The notes below the pieces were generated by a model, which had not been told where the DNA came from, searched no databases, and worked only from the letters and a program-made list of their open reading frames with translations. Below, piece by piece: positions 16,397 to 26,102 of a stretch of 28,576 bases of DNA (within the stretch, counting starts at the first letter, position 1; the number at the start of each line of letters is the position of its first letter). The stretch is from Paludibacter sp. (GTDB taxonomy: Bacteria; Bacteroidota; Bacteroidia; Bacteroidales; Paludibacteraceae): assembly GCA_030655595.1 (NCBI GenBank), contig JAUSNQ010000103.1, forward strand, positions 1 through 28,576. Reading direction: 5' to 3'. The position numbers were made by a program, and so were the translations under genes.

Positions 16397-19357
16397 TTAG
16401 AATGATAAATCAAGACCTATAACAAAAGTTTTTGTCATCGGATAAATACCATATCCCATACCGGTTTCACCACGTTCAGGATCCCAAAAGTTTACATCAT
16501 GGAATGTAAATACATTGTAGCCACTCGCATAAACTTTCATTGCTGAAATTCCTGTGATTTTTAACAGATTGGTTGGAATTTCATATGCCAAAGTCAAGTC
16601 CTTGATTCTCAGAAAATCTCCTCTTTCAATAAAACGATTTGAGGCAAAACTATATGAGTTGGACGAATTACCTGCAATAGGTTTTGGATTCACACCAGTG
16701 TCACCTACTTCTTTCCAATAGTTCAAGACACTCTTTGCCTGATTCATTGACATTTGATTTCCGTCAGATTGCAAATACCTGTTTTCAATGATGAAAACAT
16801 TATTCCCAAATTTATATTCTAATTGTGTACTTAAAGTAAAATTTTTATATCTTACAGAAGTGCTCAGACCACCCGTCAACTTGGGTTCAGGACTACCAGA
16901 TTTCACATAAGCAGCTTTGTTGAAATCATTTGTAAGATCTCCAGCTTCAGTTAACCAAAGGGCTTCTCCATTTACAGGATTAACACCGTAGTAATCTCTT
17001 ACATAATAAGTAAATAATCTCTCACCAACAATATGTTTAATTCTGGAATCATCCACATAATCCATCATTTTATCTCCTGAAAGCTCAAGAATTTCCGATT
17101 TGTTATGAGCAATATTAAATCCCAATGTCCAATTCAAATCTTTACGGGTAATTAAATCAGCATCCAACTGAAACTCTATACCATCGTTACGCATACTACC
17201 TACATTTTGCAACGCCGATGTAAAACCGGTTGTGCTAGATAATGGTTTGTTTAATAGCATATCTGTGGTTGTTCTGGAATACACATCTAAACTACCTGAA
17301 AAATGTTTTAAGAAACGAAAGTCAACCCCGGCATTCCAGGTACCATTCTTTTCCCAGGAAAGGTTATCATTAGGAGGAGTTGATGGTCTCATTCCTGTTA
17401 CACCATTATAGCTAGTCGTTGCATAAACTCCATATTGACGATAATCTACAATGTTGTTATTCCCATTTAGACCATAACTTGCCCGTACTTTAAGCAGATT
17501 GATTTCATTAAAATCATTTAAAAAATCTTCATTATGGGCATTCCATGAACCACCGATCGAATAAAAAAGACCCCATTGGTTATTTTTGCCAAACTTGGAA
17601 GAAGCATCATAACGAGCAGAAGCCTGAAGATAATATCGGGCATCGTAGTTGTAATCCAGCACACCAAAGAAAGATAATAAGGTCGAAGTATTAACATCAT
17701 ATTCAATATCATTAGACGTGTTTCCGGAAACATGGTAAGGAATTTTCGGATCTAAATCCTTCGAAGATTGATAATTATACATAAAGGTTCTATGGGTAGC
17801 TTCCTGACCAGCTAACAAGCGATAAGCATGTTTGTCCTGATTTCCGTCATACACTGCAGTATTCGATGTAGTAAGCAAGCGATACTGAGCCTGAGATGTC
17901 TGCAGCTGAGCTACGCCTTCGTTTGTTTCAGGAGACCAATAGCGTCGACCTTCATTAAAAGTCATTTCGGCTCCATTTGTTGTTCTAAGAGTAAGACCTT
18001 TAATCGGCTTATATTCGAGAAACATATTTCCATTCAAACGATATTGCTTTTCCCACTGATCATCATATTCTGCTGTTGCACGCGGATTTGTTCCTGCATT
18101 TTCAGCAATATCCGTATTATGTTTACCATCCTCTGTATAAGCAACAGACCAAGGAAGGATAGTCATACCAGCAAAAATTGGATTTGCGTAGTACAATGAT
18201 TGCATAGGAACGTCTTCACCGTACATATAACCCAAATTAATTTTCGTTCCAATCTTTAATTTCTTACTTAATTCATGTTCTACATTTGTGCGTGCTTGCA
18301 TTTTCTCAAAACCTACACCATAAAACACACCCTCATTATTATGATAAGAAAATGAATTATAAGTTTTAGTCTTTGCGGTTCCGCCCTGAGCAGTAATTTC
18401 ATATTCTTGAAGATTTCCCAAGCGTGTCATGTGATCCATCCAGTTGGTTTGAGTTCTAGTTAGTAACTCATTAGGACGATAGTAAGAACCAGTAGGATCA
18501 TCAGGGTTACGACCCGAATTAATAATTGCCTGACGTTGGTAGCCAAGTAATTCAGAAGGACTCATGATGCCAAAATTATTGTCATTTGCCAAACTTGAAA
18601 CCCCGCGTTTAACACGAACCGCAAATTTACTTTTACCTTCACTTCCCGATTTCGTAGTTATTAATATAACACCATTAGCAGCACGTGAACCATAAACTGA
18701 TGCAGCAGCAGCATCTTTCAACACCGTCACACTTTCAATGTCGCTGGGATTAATCATGGCCAAAGCATTATTGGTGTTTGTAAATGTACTTTGATCGCCA
18801 GACATTACTGCAATACCATCCACAACATACAATGGTTCATTCCCTGCATTAATAGAACTTGTACCACGTATTCGTATTGTTGAAGAAGATCCCGGCTGTC
18901 CAGATTGTGAACTGATTGTAACACCGGCTAACTTACCTGACAGCATCTTATCAATTGATGATACAGGAATGTTGGCAATTTGTTCGGCACTAACTGTTGA
19001 TATAGAACCTGTTTTTGCTTCCCGTCTGACAGTACCGTATGCAACAACCAAAACTTCCTCAAGTTCTTCTGTATCAGACTCCAGTTGAATTACTATACCC
19101 GGAGTTACCTGAACCTCGATTGTTTTCATCCCGATGTACGAAACCACCAAGGTTCTGTTTGATCCCGGTAATGAAATTGTAAAGTTACCATTCACATTGG
19201 TAATTGTACCGGTTGTGGTACCCTTAACCATTACAGTAGCGCCTACTATCGCCTCCCCATCTTCTGCCGAAATTACTTTTCCGGAAAAAGAGGTTTGAGC
19301 AAACACCACACTTACGCCTACTAATAAGCAGGCGAATAAGAACGTTAGTTTTCTCAT
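16397..19357 (-). CDS. SusC/RagA family TonB-dependent outer-membrane transporter
   Basis: A TonB-dependent beta-barrel that imports a ligand captured by its SusD partner. The 986 residues show: signal peptide (1-20, ending VVFA), a carboxypeptidase-regulatory-like domain (about 23-95, FSGKVISAEDGEAIVGATV), a TonB-box-like segment EVLVVAYGT (about 101-109), a plug domain (about 115-235) containing LAGVTISSQSGQPGSSSTIRIRG, LYVVDGI and the SusC signature VTVLKDAAAASVYGSRAANGVI, then a long barrel ending in GLDLSF with a terminal aromatic residue. There is no N-terminal STN/secretin domain, so an anti-sigma partner is not expected. The start ATG at 19357 follows a promoter 60 bases upstream. It is first in the four-gene operon. 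Confidence 0.97.
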   Translation of the reverse strand: MRKLTFLFACLLVGVSVVFAQTSFSGKVISAEDGEAIVGATVMVKGTTTGTITNVNGNFTISLPGSNRTLVVSYIGMKTIEVQVTPGIVIQLESDTEELEEVLVVAYGTVRREAKTGSISTVSAEQIANIPVSSIDKMLSGKLAGVTISSQSGQPGSSSTIRIRGTSSINAGNEPLYVVDGIAVMSGDQSTFTNTNNALAMINPSDIESVTVLKDAAAASVYGSRAANGVILITTKSGSEGKSKFAVRVKRGVSSLANDNNFGIMSPSELLGYQRQAIINSGRNPDDPTGSYYRPNELLTRTQTNWMDHMTRLGNLQEYEITAQGGTAKTKTYNSFSYHNNEGVFYGVGFEKMQARTNVEHELSKKLKIGTKINLGYMYGEDVPMQSLYYANPIFAGMTILPWSVAYTEDGKHNTDIAENAGTNPRATAEYDDQWEKQYRLNGNMFLEYKPIKGLTLRTTNGAEMTFNEGRRYWSPETNEGVAQLQTSQAQYRLLTTSNTAVYDGNQDKHAYRLLAGQEATHRTFMYNYQSSKDLDPKIPYHVSGNTSNDIEYDVNTSTLLSFFGVLDYNYDARYYLQASARYDASSKFGKNNQWGLFYSIGGSWNAHNEDFLNDFNEINLLKVRASYGLNGNNNIVDYRQYGVYATTSYNGVTGMRPSTPPNDNLSWEKNGTWNAGVDFRFLKHFSGSLDVYSRTTTDMLLNKPLSSTTGFTSALQNVGSMRNDGIEFQLDADLITRKDLNWTLGFNIAHNKSEILELSGDKMMDYVDDSRIKHIVGERLFTYYVRDYYGVNPVNGEALWLTEAGDLTNDFNKAAYVKSGSPEPKLTGGLSTSVRYKNFTLSTQLEYKFGNNVFIIENRYLQSDGNQMSMNQAKSVLNYWKEVGDTGVNPKPIAGNSSNSYSFASNRFIERGDFLRIKDLTLAYEIPTNLLKITGISAMKVYASGYNVFTFHDVNFWDPERGETGMGYGIYPMTKTFVIGLDLSF

Positions 19358-19417
19358 AAATTTACCATTTTTTATTTAACTTCAAGTTTATTGATACTTT
19401 TTGACTTTTCACGAGGG

Positions 19418-19449
19418 CAAATATAGAGGATTGAAAATTAAAAAACAAT
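19418..19449 (-). promoter_or_regulatory. Promoter of the susCD operon
   Basis: On the minus strand TATATTTG at 19418-19425 matches TAnnTTTG fully. ATTG (three of four) lies at 19446-19449, 20 bases upstream. The leader to the susC start is about 55 bases. The rest of the 378-base gap between susC and xseB is AT-rich and holds only the terminator at 19651-19701. Confidence 0.5.
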
Positions 19450-19650
19450 AGGGTAAGCTTACAATTTGAAAAAAAATAGAGAAAATATACATCAGAATGT
19501 GCTGTTTTCGAATGAAAGAGTAGCTATTTTTATTTAAACAAAATATTAAAAGCATACCTAAGAATCCACATATCATTGATTATCTGTGTATTAGCAACAA
19601 ACACTCAAAAACAATATATTGATTTCAAATTTATACGCAAAACAAGTTCT

Positions 19651-19701
19651 AACACAAAAAACCTGTAATATTTTTTTACAATATTGCGGGTTTTTTGTGT
19701 T
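19651..19701. terminator. Hairpin terminator downstream of xseB, possibly bidirectional
   Basis: Arms 19651-19671 and 19681-19701 are complementary over 21 bases except two positions, which are G-U wobbles in a plus-strand transcript and mismatches in a minus-strand one. The loop is 9 bases. Either strand places a run of T at the end of the stem (GGGTTTTTTG, or GGTTTTTTG on the minus strand). It lies 35 bases past the xseB stop and before the susC promoter, so terminating the xseB transcript is its likely job. Confidence 0.8.
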
Positions 19702-19735
19702 TTAGACTAATAAATAACCAAAAATCAGTCCTAAA

Positions 19736-19933
19736 TCAGACTTCTGCTATCAATTTCGCCAATGCTTCATCGAGTACGTGGAGCTTATTTTTACAAAAAT
19801 CCATCAATTCAGCAGCTCTTTTTACTTTAGAAGAGATGCTATCCACATCCACTTCTTCTGAATTCTCAAGTGCTATTAAAATGGTTTCAAGTTCAGCAAC
19901 AGCATCCGTGTATGTAAGTTTATCTGTATTCAT
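19736..19933 (-). CDS. xseB: Exodeoxyribonuclease VII small subunit
   Basis: XseB binds the XseA large subunit to form exonuclease VII, which degrades single-stranded DNA to oligonucleotides. The 65 residues form two helices with the family pattern LTYTDAVAELETILIALENSEEVDVDSISSKVKRAAELMDFC broken by the conserved short turn (E/D-rich, about 27-32); E. coli XseB has 80 residues and the missing part is the variable C-terminal tail. The start ATG at 19933 is standard (MNTDKLTYTDAVAEL). It lies 58 bases after the ClC gene on the same strand. xseA, often its neighbour, is not in this window. Confidence 0.92.
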   Translation of the reverse strand: MNTDKLTYTDAVAELETILIALENSEEVDVDSISSKVKRAAELMDFCKNKLHVLDEALAKLIAEV

Positions 19934-19991
19934 TATATTATAATACTGTGTTAATATTAAATCTTCACTCTTAGCTCTTCGCTAAAACGTC

Positions 19992-21770
19992 TTACTCATC
20001 CGAGAAATGCACTAAAACATGTCTGTACGAACTAAAAATCTTCGATTTGGAAACATAACCCACATAACGCTTTTGTTGATCAACCACGGGTAGGTTCCAG
20101 GCACCGGTATCCTCGAAAATCTGCATGACCTTTTCCATCGGTAGTTGCTCACTGATCGTTGCAGGAGGAGAAATCATCAAATTTTTCACTGTAAACCGAT
20201 TGTACAATTCCTGTCGGAACATGATGTTTCTAACTTCATCCAATAAAACAATGCCCAACAAAACACCAGTACTTTCGTTTACAACAGGGAAAATATTGCG
20301 ATTGGATTTTGATATAATCTTGACTAGCTCACCCAAAGTCATTTCCGGATGCAATGTCTGCAAATCTGTTTCAATCACATTCTCGGTTTTCATGAGTGTC
20401 AATACTGCTTTGTCTTTATTGTGTGTAATCAATTCACCCTTTTGTGCCAAACGCATCGCATAGAGACTGTGTTTTTCAAATACGATGATAGTCAGGTAAG
20501 AGACAGTCGAGACAATCATCAACATCATAAACAAAGCATAGCTTCCTGTTAGTTCTGCAATCAGAAATATACCGGTCAACGGAGCATGCATTACGCCGGA
20601 CATCACACCAGACATCCCGGCAAGCGAGAAATTTTCAAGCGATGCTTCAAATCCCAGCATCCTGATTCCTGTTGCCACAACAAAACCAGTCAGACTGCCC
20701 AAAAACAGTGATGGAGCGAAAATACCCCCTACTCCTCCGGCTCCGTTGGTAGCTGCTGTTGCAAATATCTTGAAAATGACGATGAGCGACAAATAACTCA
20801 TGAGCACCCAAGGACCACTTCCCAATTGCTGAAAGAAACTCCGGTCGAGCACCGAAGCTGAATTACCATTAATCAAGGCCTCAATGGTATCATAACCCTC
20901 TCCATATAAAGGCGGAAAAAGAAAAATCAACAAACTCAAAACTCCACCCCCGGCAACGAGTTTCCAAATTGGTTTTTTAATTTTCCGAAAAACACCTTCC
21001 ACCTTGTTCATCCCGCGGGTAAAATAGAGTGAAACCAAGCCGCACACTATTCCCAAAATGATGAACTGTGGAATCCTTTCCACATCAAAAGGTTGATACG
21101 ACCCAAAATGGAACATGAATGCACTTCCTGAAAAAATATATGTGAATGTAGTCGCTGTAACAGAAGATATGATAATTGGTACTACCGAAGCAAGTGTCAT
21201 GTCGAGCATCAAAACTTCCAATGTAAAAACAAGGCCGGCGATTGGTGCTTTAAAAATTCCGCCTATTGCACCGGCAGCACCACAACCAACTAACAGCATG
21301 AGTGTTTTTTGATCCATCTTGAAAAATTTCCCGAGATTGGATCCAATCGCAGAACCAGTTAGCACAATGGGAGCCTCTGCCCCGACAGATCCTCCAAAAC
21401 CAATGGTAACAGAACTACCGACCAATGAAGTCCACACATTATGAAGCTTAAGAATACTTTTTCTTTGGGAGATGGCATATAAAATCCGTGTAACCCCGTG
21501 ACTGATATCATCTTTGACGATATACCTCACGAATAGCGATGTCAGTAAAATGCCAATAACCGGAAAAACCAGATACCAGTAATTAACTTCAAAACGGCTG
21601 AAGCTATTCGTAAGTAATTCTTGAATAAAATGGATGGTTGATTTTAATAGATTAGCTGCCACAGAGGCAAAAAATCCAACGATAAATGCCAACAACAAGA
21701 TGAAATGTCGTTGTTTGATGTGGGCTTCACGCCAAGCTATCATTTTTAAGTACCAATCCTTTTTATCCAT
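19992..21770 (-). CDS. ClC-family chloride channel or Cl-/H+ antiporter with CBS domains
   Basis: An inner-membrane ClC protein of 592 residues with about 10-12 membrane helices, then two cytoplasmic CBS domains (about 450-510 and 520-585; NIFPVVNESTGVLLGIV and NLPVVDQQKRYVGYVSKSKI) that in the family sense adenine nucleotides. Selectivity-filter segments: GFGGSVGAEAP (about 124-133) with the gating glutamate E132 in the GxExP motif, GAIGGIFKAPIAGLVFTLE, and GAGGVGGIFAPSLFLGS (GxFxP motif). The usual GSGIP segment is replaced by ISHGVTR around 89-95, a divergence seen in some bacterial subgroups. Whether it is a channel or an exchanger cannot be decided by sequence reading. It follows the sugar transferase by 73 bases and may share its transcript. 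Confidence 0.93.
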   Translation of the reverse strand: MDKKDWYLKMIAWREAHIKQRHFILLLAFIVGFFASVAANLLKSTIHFIQELLTNSFSRFEVNYWYLVFPVIGILLTSLFVRYIVKDDISHGVTRILYAISQRKSILKLHNVWTSLVGSSVTIGFGGSVGAEAPIVLTGSAIGSNLGKFFKMDQKTLMLLVGCGAAGAIGGIFKAPIAGLVFTLEVLMLDMTLASVVPIIISSVTATTFTYIFSGSAFMFHFGSYQPFDVERIPQFIILGIVCGLVSLYFTRGMNKVEGVFRKIKKPIWKLVAGGGVLSLLIFLFPPLYGEGYDTIEALINGNSASVLDRSFFQQLGSGPWVLMSYLSLIVIFKIFATAATNGAGGVGGIFAPSLFLGSLTGFVVATGIRMLGFEASLENFSLAGMSGVMSGVMHAPLTGIFLIAELTGSYALFMMLMIVSTVSYLTIIVFEKHSLYAMRLAQKGELITHNKDKAVLTLMKTENVIETDLQTLHPEMTLGELVKIISKSNRNIFPVVNESTGVLLGIVLLDEVRNIMFRQELYNRFTVKNLMISPPATISEQLPMEKVMQIFEDTGAWNLPVVDQQKRYVGYVSKSKIFSSYRHVLVHFSDE

Positions 21771-21843
21771 TTCTCTTTAATCACAATGACTACTTACAAC
21801 CGGCAAGCCGATTCCAATTTTAAATCTTTTGCTCGCTAATAAG

Positions 21844-23247
21844 CTAAACACCTTTACCTTTAAACACAATCTCAATAGTTTGAATTAAAATTTTCATGTC
21901 ATTTATAAGTGACATATTATCTAAATAAATAATGTCATAATTCAATCTTTCAATCATTTTTTCAACTGTATCCGAATAGCCAATTTTGATGGGCCCCCAC
22001 GAAGTCAAACCCGGTCTAATCTTATACAACAAACAATAATAAGGAGCTTCTTCGATAATCTGATCAATATAAAATTTTCTTTCTGGTCGGGGGCCTACAA
22101 TACTCATATCTCCTTTCATAATATTAATAAATTGAGGCAATTCATCAATTCTATACTTGCGCAGAATTCGTCCCAAAGGTGTTATTCTTCCATCGTTGGC
22201 ACTGCTCAACTGGGGTGTACCATATTCCGACTTGTCGTACATAGTACGAAACTTTATGATTTTGAATGGTTTGCCCTGTAACCCGATTCTTTCTTGTAAA
22301 TAAAAAATGGGACCGGGTGAGTCCATTTTGATTCGTATCATGTAATAAATCAAAAGTGGACTTAAGAAAAGTAATGCAAAAAAGGAAACAACAATATCGA
22401 AGTACCTTTTGATACTAAACTGCCAGTCGGGCATATTCAAGGTGGTAATATTAACCAACGGACTTACTCCCATCATTTTTATCCTGGATCCTCCAGTCAA
22501 AATTTCATATAATCGGGGCGTAAATCGGATTTCAACTTCATACCTGTGCAAGGCATTGATTAATTTAAAAAGCTGATATTCATCGGTATTATCCAAAGCA
22601 ATAATTACATCTTTGATTTCGTATTTCTCAATAACTTCTCCCATCTTATTATAATACCCAATAATGGCCTCATTAGGCACTTCATTCGTTTGATTCTCAA
22701 CTGAAATAAATCCAATGAGCGTGTAATCTAACGCATTTTTCTCCAAATCATTTGCCATTTTCAATGCATTTTTCCCGGTTCCCACAATTACCGAATTGAT
22801 TGTCAACCTCTTAGTCTTGAACAAATGTCTGATTTGCATGAAAATCATCAGCCGAAAGAAAACTGTAAACACAAAAAGCAAGCTGAAAAGCACCAACAAA
22901 GAATAATAGTAGTATTTATAAGAAATCACCACATCATCTAACATCAAAACAAAGAAAATGGTGATACTTATAATTGCAGTTGCAACAAATGTAGTAAATA
23001 TGGATGTGGTCTTTGTTTGATTTTCAGGACGACGATAAAAACCAGAAATGGAATGGATAAACAAACAACTCAATGGAAAAAAAATGAACCCGGACACAAA
23101 ATCGTAGTTAGGAACAAAAATTCTCACATCCCTAAACAAATAAGCATCTACTACGGTCTTTCGGAATAACATGAAAAGTAACCAAACGAAGACAGCAGCC
23201 AAGACATCAAATGTAATGAATTTCAATAATAATTTACGTTTATCCAT
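21844..23247 (-). CDS. Undecaprenyl-phosphate sugar phosphotransferase (WbaP/WcaJ-like)
   Basis: Starts exopolysaccharide or capsule repeat-unit synthesis by moving a sugar-1-phosphate from an NDP-sugar to undecaprenyl phosphate at the inner membrane. The 467 residues comprise four N-terminal membrane helices (about 10-125), a Rossmann-like CoA_binding_3 domain (about 145-240), one re-entrant helix (about 275-300) and the bacterial sugar transferase catalytic domain (about 270-467). Visible catalytic motifs are ERIGLQGKPFKIIKFRTMY, RKYRIDELPQFINIMKGDMSIVGPRPE and the C-terminal YNL-like stretch. The sugar is not readable from the sequence. No other polysaccharide genes adjoin it, although a lone GT4 gene lies about 19 kb away. 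Start ATG 23247; a -7 box lies upstream. Confidence 0.93.
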   Translation of the reverse strand: MDKRKLLLKFITFDVLAAVFVWLLFMLFRKTVVDAYLFRDVRIFVPNYDFVSGFIFFPLSCLFIHSISGFYRRPENQTKTTSIFTTFVATAIISITIFFVLMLDDVVISYKYYYYSLLVLFSLLFVFTVFFRLMIFMQIRHLFKTKRLTINSVIVGTGKNALKMANDLEKNALDYTLIGFISVENQTNEVPNEAIIGYYNKMGEVIEKYEIKDVIIALDNTDEYQLFKLINALHRYEVEIRFTPRLYEILTGGSRIKMMGVSPLVNITTLNMPDWQFSIKRYFDIVVSFFALLFLSPLLIYYMIRIKMDSPGPIFYLQERIGLQGKPFKIIKFRTMYDKSEYGTPQLSSANDGRITPLGRILRKYRIDELPQFINIMKGDMSIVGPRPERKFYIDQIIEEAPYYCLLYKIRPGLTSWGPIKIGYSDTVEKMIERLNYDIIYLDNMSLINDMKILIQTIEIVFKGKGV

Positions 23248-23318
23248 GCTGGTGCAATAATACTAAACATTACATCTTTAAATCCTGATTGAAAGATGTA
23301 AATCTGAATTACAAACGA

Positions 23319-23326
23319 CAAAGATA
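23319..23326 (-). promoter_or_regulatory. -7 box of the sugar transferase-ClC-xseB unit
   Basis: On the minus strand this reads TATCTTTG, a perfect TAnnTTTG, 71 bases upstream of the start. The nearest TTTG upstream (23351-23354) is 24 bases away, longer than usual, so only the -7 box is called. Confidence 0.4.
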
Positions 23327-23340
23327 ACAGAATTTTCTAA

Positions 23341-23371
23341 TTTGCTGCATCAAAAATTTATACTACCTTTA
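23341..23371 (+). promoter_or_regulatory. recJ promoter
   Basis: TTTG at 23341-23344, a 19-base spacer, then TACCTTTA at 23364-23371 (seven of eight matches to TAnnTTTG). The start codon is 23 bases downstream. It faces away from the sugar transferase promoter. Confidence 0.5.
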
Positions 23372-23394
23372 CAACCTTTAAAAAATCACTCCAA

Positions 23395-25110
23395 ATGACT
23401 AATAAATGGATATTTAAAACCCTTACAAATCAACAAATTGACATACAAAACAACTTAGCAAACGAACTAAATATCAGTCCGATTCTTGCAAAATTGTTGG
23501 TTCTACGGGACATTCATACTTTCGATGAAGCACGCCGATTTTTCCGACCGGATTTCGCCGATTTGCATGATCCTTTTCTGATGGCAGATATGGAAAAAGC
23601 TGTTGATCGGCTAACCGATGCCATTCAGGAAAATGAAAAAATTATGATTTACGGCGACTATGATGTGGATGGCACGACCTCCGTTTCATTGGTTTACAAA
23701 TTTATCAAAAGAATATACAGCAATGTGGAATTTTATATTCCTGACAGATACATAGAGGGCTATGGTATTTCGACATTGGGAATTGACTTCGCCAAAAGTC
23801 AGGGGATTAAGCTTATTATCGCACTTGATTGCGGCATAAAAGCCATTGAAAAAATCAACTATGCTCGTGAGCTTGATATTGATTTTATCATCTGCGACCA
23901 TCATACACCTGACGCTGAATTACCGAATGCCGTTGCTGTCCTCGACCCCAAAAGACCGGATTGCCCGTACCCATTTAAACACCTATCAGGCTGTGGCGTA
24001 GGATTTAAACTTTTGCAGGCTTTTGCGCAACGCAACAACATCCCCTTTACTGAATTAATACCATTACTCGATTTATTGGCATTAAGCATCGCTTCTGATA
24101 TCGTCCCCATTACCGGAGAAAACAGAATCCTGGCTTATTACGGTTTGAAACAACTCAATTCAAATCCGAGTGTCGGGGTTAAAAGCATTTTGGAAGTCTG
24201 TGGTTTAGCTGATAAAGAGATCAACATAACCGATATTGTCTTCAAGGTAGGTCCTCGAATCAATGCTTCCGGCAGAATGAAATTAGCTTCTGAAGCGGTA
24301 GAATTAATGGTCTCAAGTGATGTTCAGTTCACGAAAATGAAAAGCGGAACCATCAACGAGTACAACAACGATCGAAAAGACTTAGATAAAAATATCACGG
24401 ATGAAGCCATACAATTAATTGCATCCAACACGGCTTATTTGACCAGAAAATCAATTGTGGTTTACAAGCCCGACTGGCACAAAGGGGTTATCGGAATTGT
24501 TGCATCGCGGCTCTCCGAAGAGTTTTACAAACCTTCCATCGTACTGACCAGTTCGAATGGTTTTGCTTCCGGATCGGCGCGTTCGGTTCCCGGTTTCGAC
24601 ATCTATAACGCCATCGATTCTTGCAGGGATTTATTGGAAAATTTTGGCGGACACCGCTATGCTGCAGGTTTATCCATGAAGGAAGAAAATGTGATGCTAT
24701 TTACGGAGCGATTTGAGCAGTATGTCTCAAAAACCATTACTGAAGAACAAACATCACCTCAAGTTGATATTGACGCACAAATTGACTTCAAAGATATTAC
24801 TCCAAAATTTTTCAGTGTCTTGAAACAATTCGGACCTTTTGGCCCCGGAAACATGAAACCGATCTTTTCTACCAAAAAGGTGATGGATTACGGATCGAGT
24901 CGCCTCGTTGGCAAAGAACAGGAACACCTGAAATTAGAATTGGTAGATCCAAGTTCTGAAAATGTCATGAACGGAATTGCTTTTGGCATGTATGAGTTCA
25001 ACGATCACCTGAAGTCAATGAAACCCCTGGATATCTGTTATAGTTTAGAGGAAAATAACTTTAATGGAAATACGACTATTCAGCTGATGATTAAAGATAT
25101 AAAAGTCTAA
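23395..25110 (+). CDS. recJ: Single-stranded-DNA-specific exonuclease RecJ
   Basis: A 5'-3' single-strand DNA exonuclease of the DHH phosphoesterase superfamily, active in recombination and in mismatch and base excision repair. The 571 residues carry the metal-binding motifs in order: [11 protein letters not shown] (D88, D90, D92), ALDCG (D145), CDHHTPD (D168-H169-H170, the DHH motif) and a later [11 protein letters not shown]. The DHHA1 domain ends with the GGHRYAAGL motif (about 421-429), followed by an OB-fold domain to the C-terminus. Length is normal for RecJ. The start ATG at 23395 gives [10 protein letters not shown]. Its stop overlaps that of convergent pfkA by 4 bases. mutS is in the same window but 20 kb away, so a shared operon is excluded. 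Confidence 0.96.
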   Translation: MTNKWIFKTLTNQQIDIQNNLANELNISPILAKLLVLRDIHTFDEARRFFRPDFADLHDPFLMADMEKAVDRLTDAIQENEKIMIYGDYDVDGTTSVSLVYKFIKRIYSNVEFYIPDRYIEGYGISTLGIDFAKSQGIKLIIALDCGIKAIEKINYARELDIDFIICDHHTPDAELPNAVAVLDPKRPDCPYPFKHLSGCGVGFKLLQAFAQRNNIPFTELIPLLDLLALSIASDIVPITGENRILAYYGLKQLNSNPSVGVKSILEVCGLADKEINITDIVFKVGPRINASGRMKLASEAVELMVSSDVQFTKMKSGTINEYNNDRKDLDKNITDEAIQLIASNTAYLTRKSIVVYKPDWHKGVIGIVASRLSEEFYKPSIVLTSSNGFASGSARSVPGFDIYNAIDSCRDLLENFGGHRYAAGLSMKEENVMLFTERFEQYVSKTITEEQTSPQVDIDAQIDFKDITPKFFSVLKQFGPFGPGNMKPIFSTKKVMDYGSSRLVGKEQEHLKLELVDPSSENVMNGIAFGMYEFNDHLKSMKPLDICYSLEENNFNGNTTIQLMIKDIKV

Positions 25111-26090
25111 ATCGACAAAATCTGCAAAACCCCAATTAAATTTTCATTTACCGGCTTATCATCTTTGATTGCTTTTGCCAAAGGTACATGGACCATTTCA
25201 TTATTAACAATCCCGATCATGATGTTGCGCAAGCCATCCATCAAAGCATCAATAGCTGCTACACCCATTCGGCTCGCAACGATGCGGTCGTAGGCCGAGG
25301 GTGATCCGCCACGTTGAATGTGACCCAGAATTGACACACGCACGTCATACTCAGGATGTTCCCTGTACATTCTTTCGGCCAAGCCATAGGCCCCACCTGT
25401 CACATCACTTTCCGACACAATCACAATACTGCTGTTTTTCGACTTTCTGAATCCGTTTCTGATTAACTCATCCAACTGGTCAACTTTCGTCTCTCTTTCA
25501 GGAATGATGGCAGCTTCTGCACCAGATGCCAATGCGCTGTTCAATGCCAAAAAACCTGCATCGCGACCCATTACCTCAATAAAGAAAAGTCGATCGTGCG
25601 AACTTGCTGTATCGCGGATTTTATCCACCGCATCAATGATGGTATTCAAAGCGGTATTATAACCAATTGTGGAATCGGTTCCAAACAAATCATTATCAAT
25701 GGTTCCTGGCAATCCAACAATGGGAATGTTGTATTCCTGAGAGAAAATTCTTGCGCCGGTAAAAGTTCCATCACCACCAATAACCACCAAAGCATCTATT
25801 TCTTCTCTGAGCAGGTTCTCGTAGGCGAGTCTTCTTCCTTCCACAGTTTTGAACTCTTCACAACGGGCCGATTTTAAAATAGTTCCCCCCTGCTGAATGA
25901 TGTTACTTACATTTTGAGTTTGAAACTCCTTGATTTCTCCGGTAATCAAACCTTTGTATCCTCTGTAAATCGCCTTTACCCTGATTCCGTTGAAAATTGC
26001 TGCACGTGTTACTGCCCTGATAGCAGCATTCATACCCGGTGCATCTCCTCCTGAGGTGAGCATCCCGATACACTTAATACCTTGTCCCAT
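25107..26090 (-). CDS. pfkA: ATP-dependent 6-phosphofructokinase
   Basis: Phosphorylates fructose 6-phosphate to the 1,6-bisphosphate in glycolysis. It has 327 residues, matching the 320-residue E. coli PfkA. Motifs: [19 protein letters not shown] (9-27), GGDGT (105-109), GLPGTIDND (126-134) with catalytic D132, [11 protein letters not shown] and [14 protein letters not shown]. The glycines in GGDGT and PGTIDND, instead of the Asp and Lys of the pyrophosphate-using enzymes, indicate ATP as phosphoryl donor. The start ATG at 26090 is 12 bases after the ispH stop, so it is probably the last gene of the porQ-cmk-ispH-pfkA run. Confidence 0.96.
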   Translation of the reverse strand: MGQGIKCIGMLTSGGDAPGMNAAIRAVTRAAIFNGIRVKAIYRGYKGLITGEIKEFQTQNVSNIIQQGGTILKSARCEEFKTVEGRRLAYENLLREEIDALVVIGGDGTFTGARIFSQEYNIPIVGLPGTIDNDLFGTDSTIGYNTALNTIIDAVDKIRDTASSHDRLFFIEVMGRDAGFLALNSALASGAEAAIIPERETKVDQLDELIRNGFRKSKNSSIVIVSESDVTGGAYGLAERMYREHPEYDVRVSILGHIQRGGSPSAYDRIVASRMGVAAIDALMDGLRNIMIGIVNNEMVHVPLAKAIKDDKPVNENLIGVLQILSI

Positions 26091-26102
26091 AAACTAATTG
26101 AC

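Noticed and set aside
12347..19357. Complete polysaccharide utilisation locus
   Set aside because: No carbohydrate-active enzyme, sulfatase or regulator is present, so calling it a glycan locus would go beyond the sequence.
21801..21810. Perfect CGGC-AA-GCCG hairpin as terminator of the sugar transferase
   Set aside because: The stem is only 4 bp and has no T-run on either side; read-through into the ClC gene is more likely.
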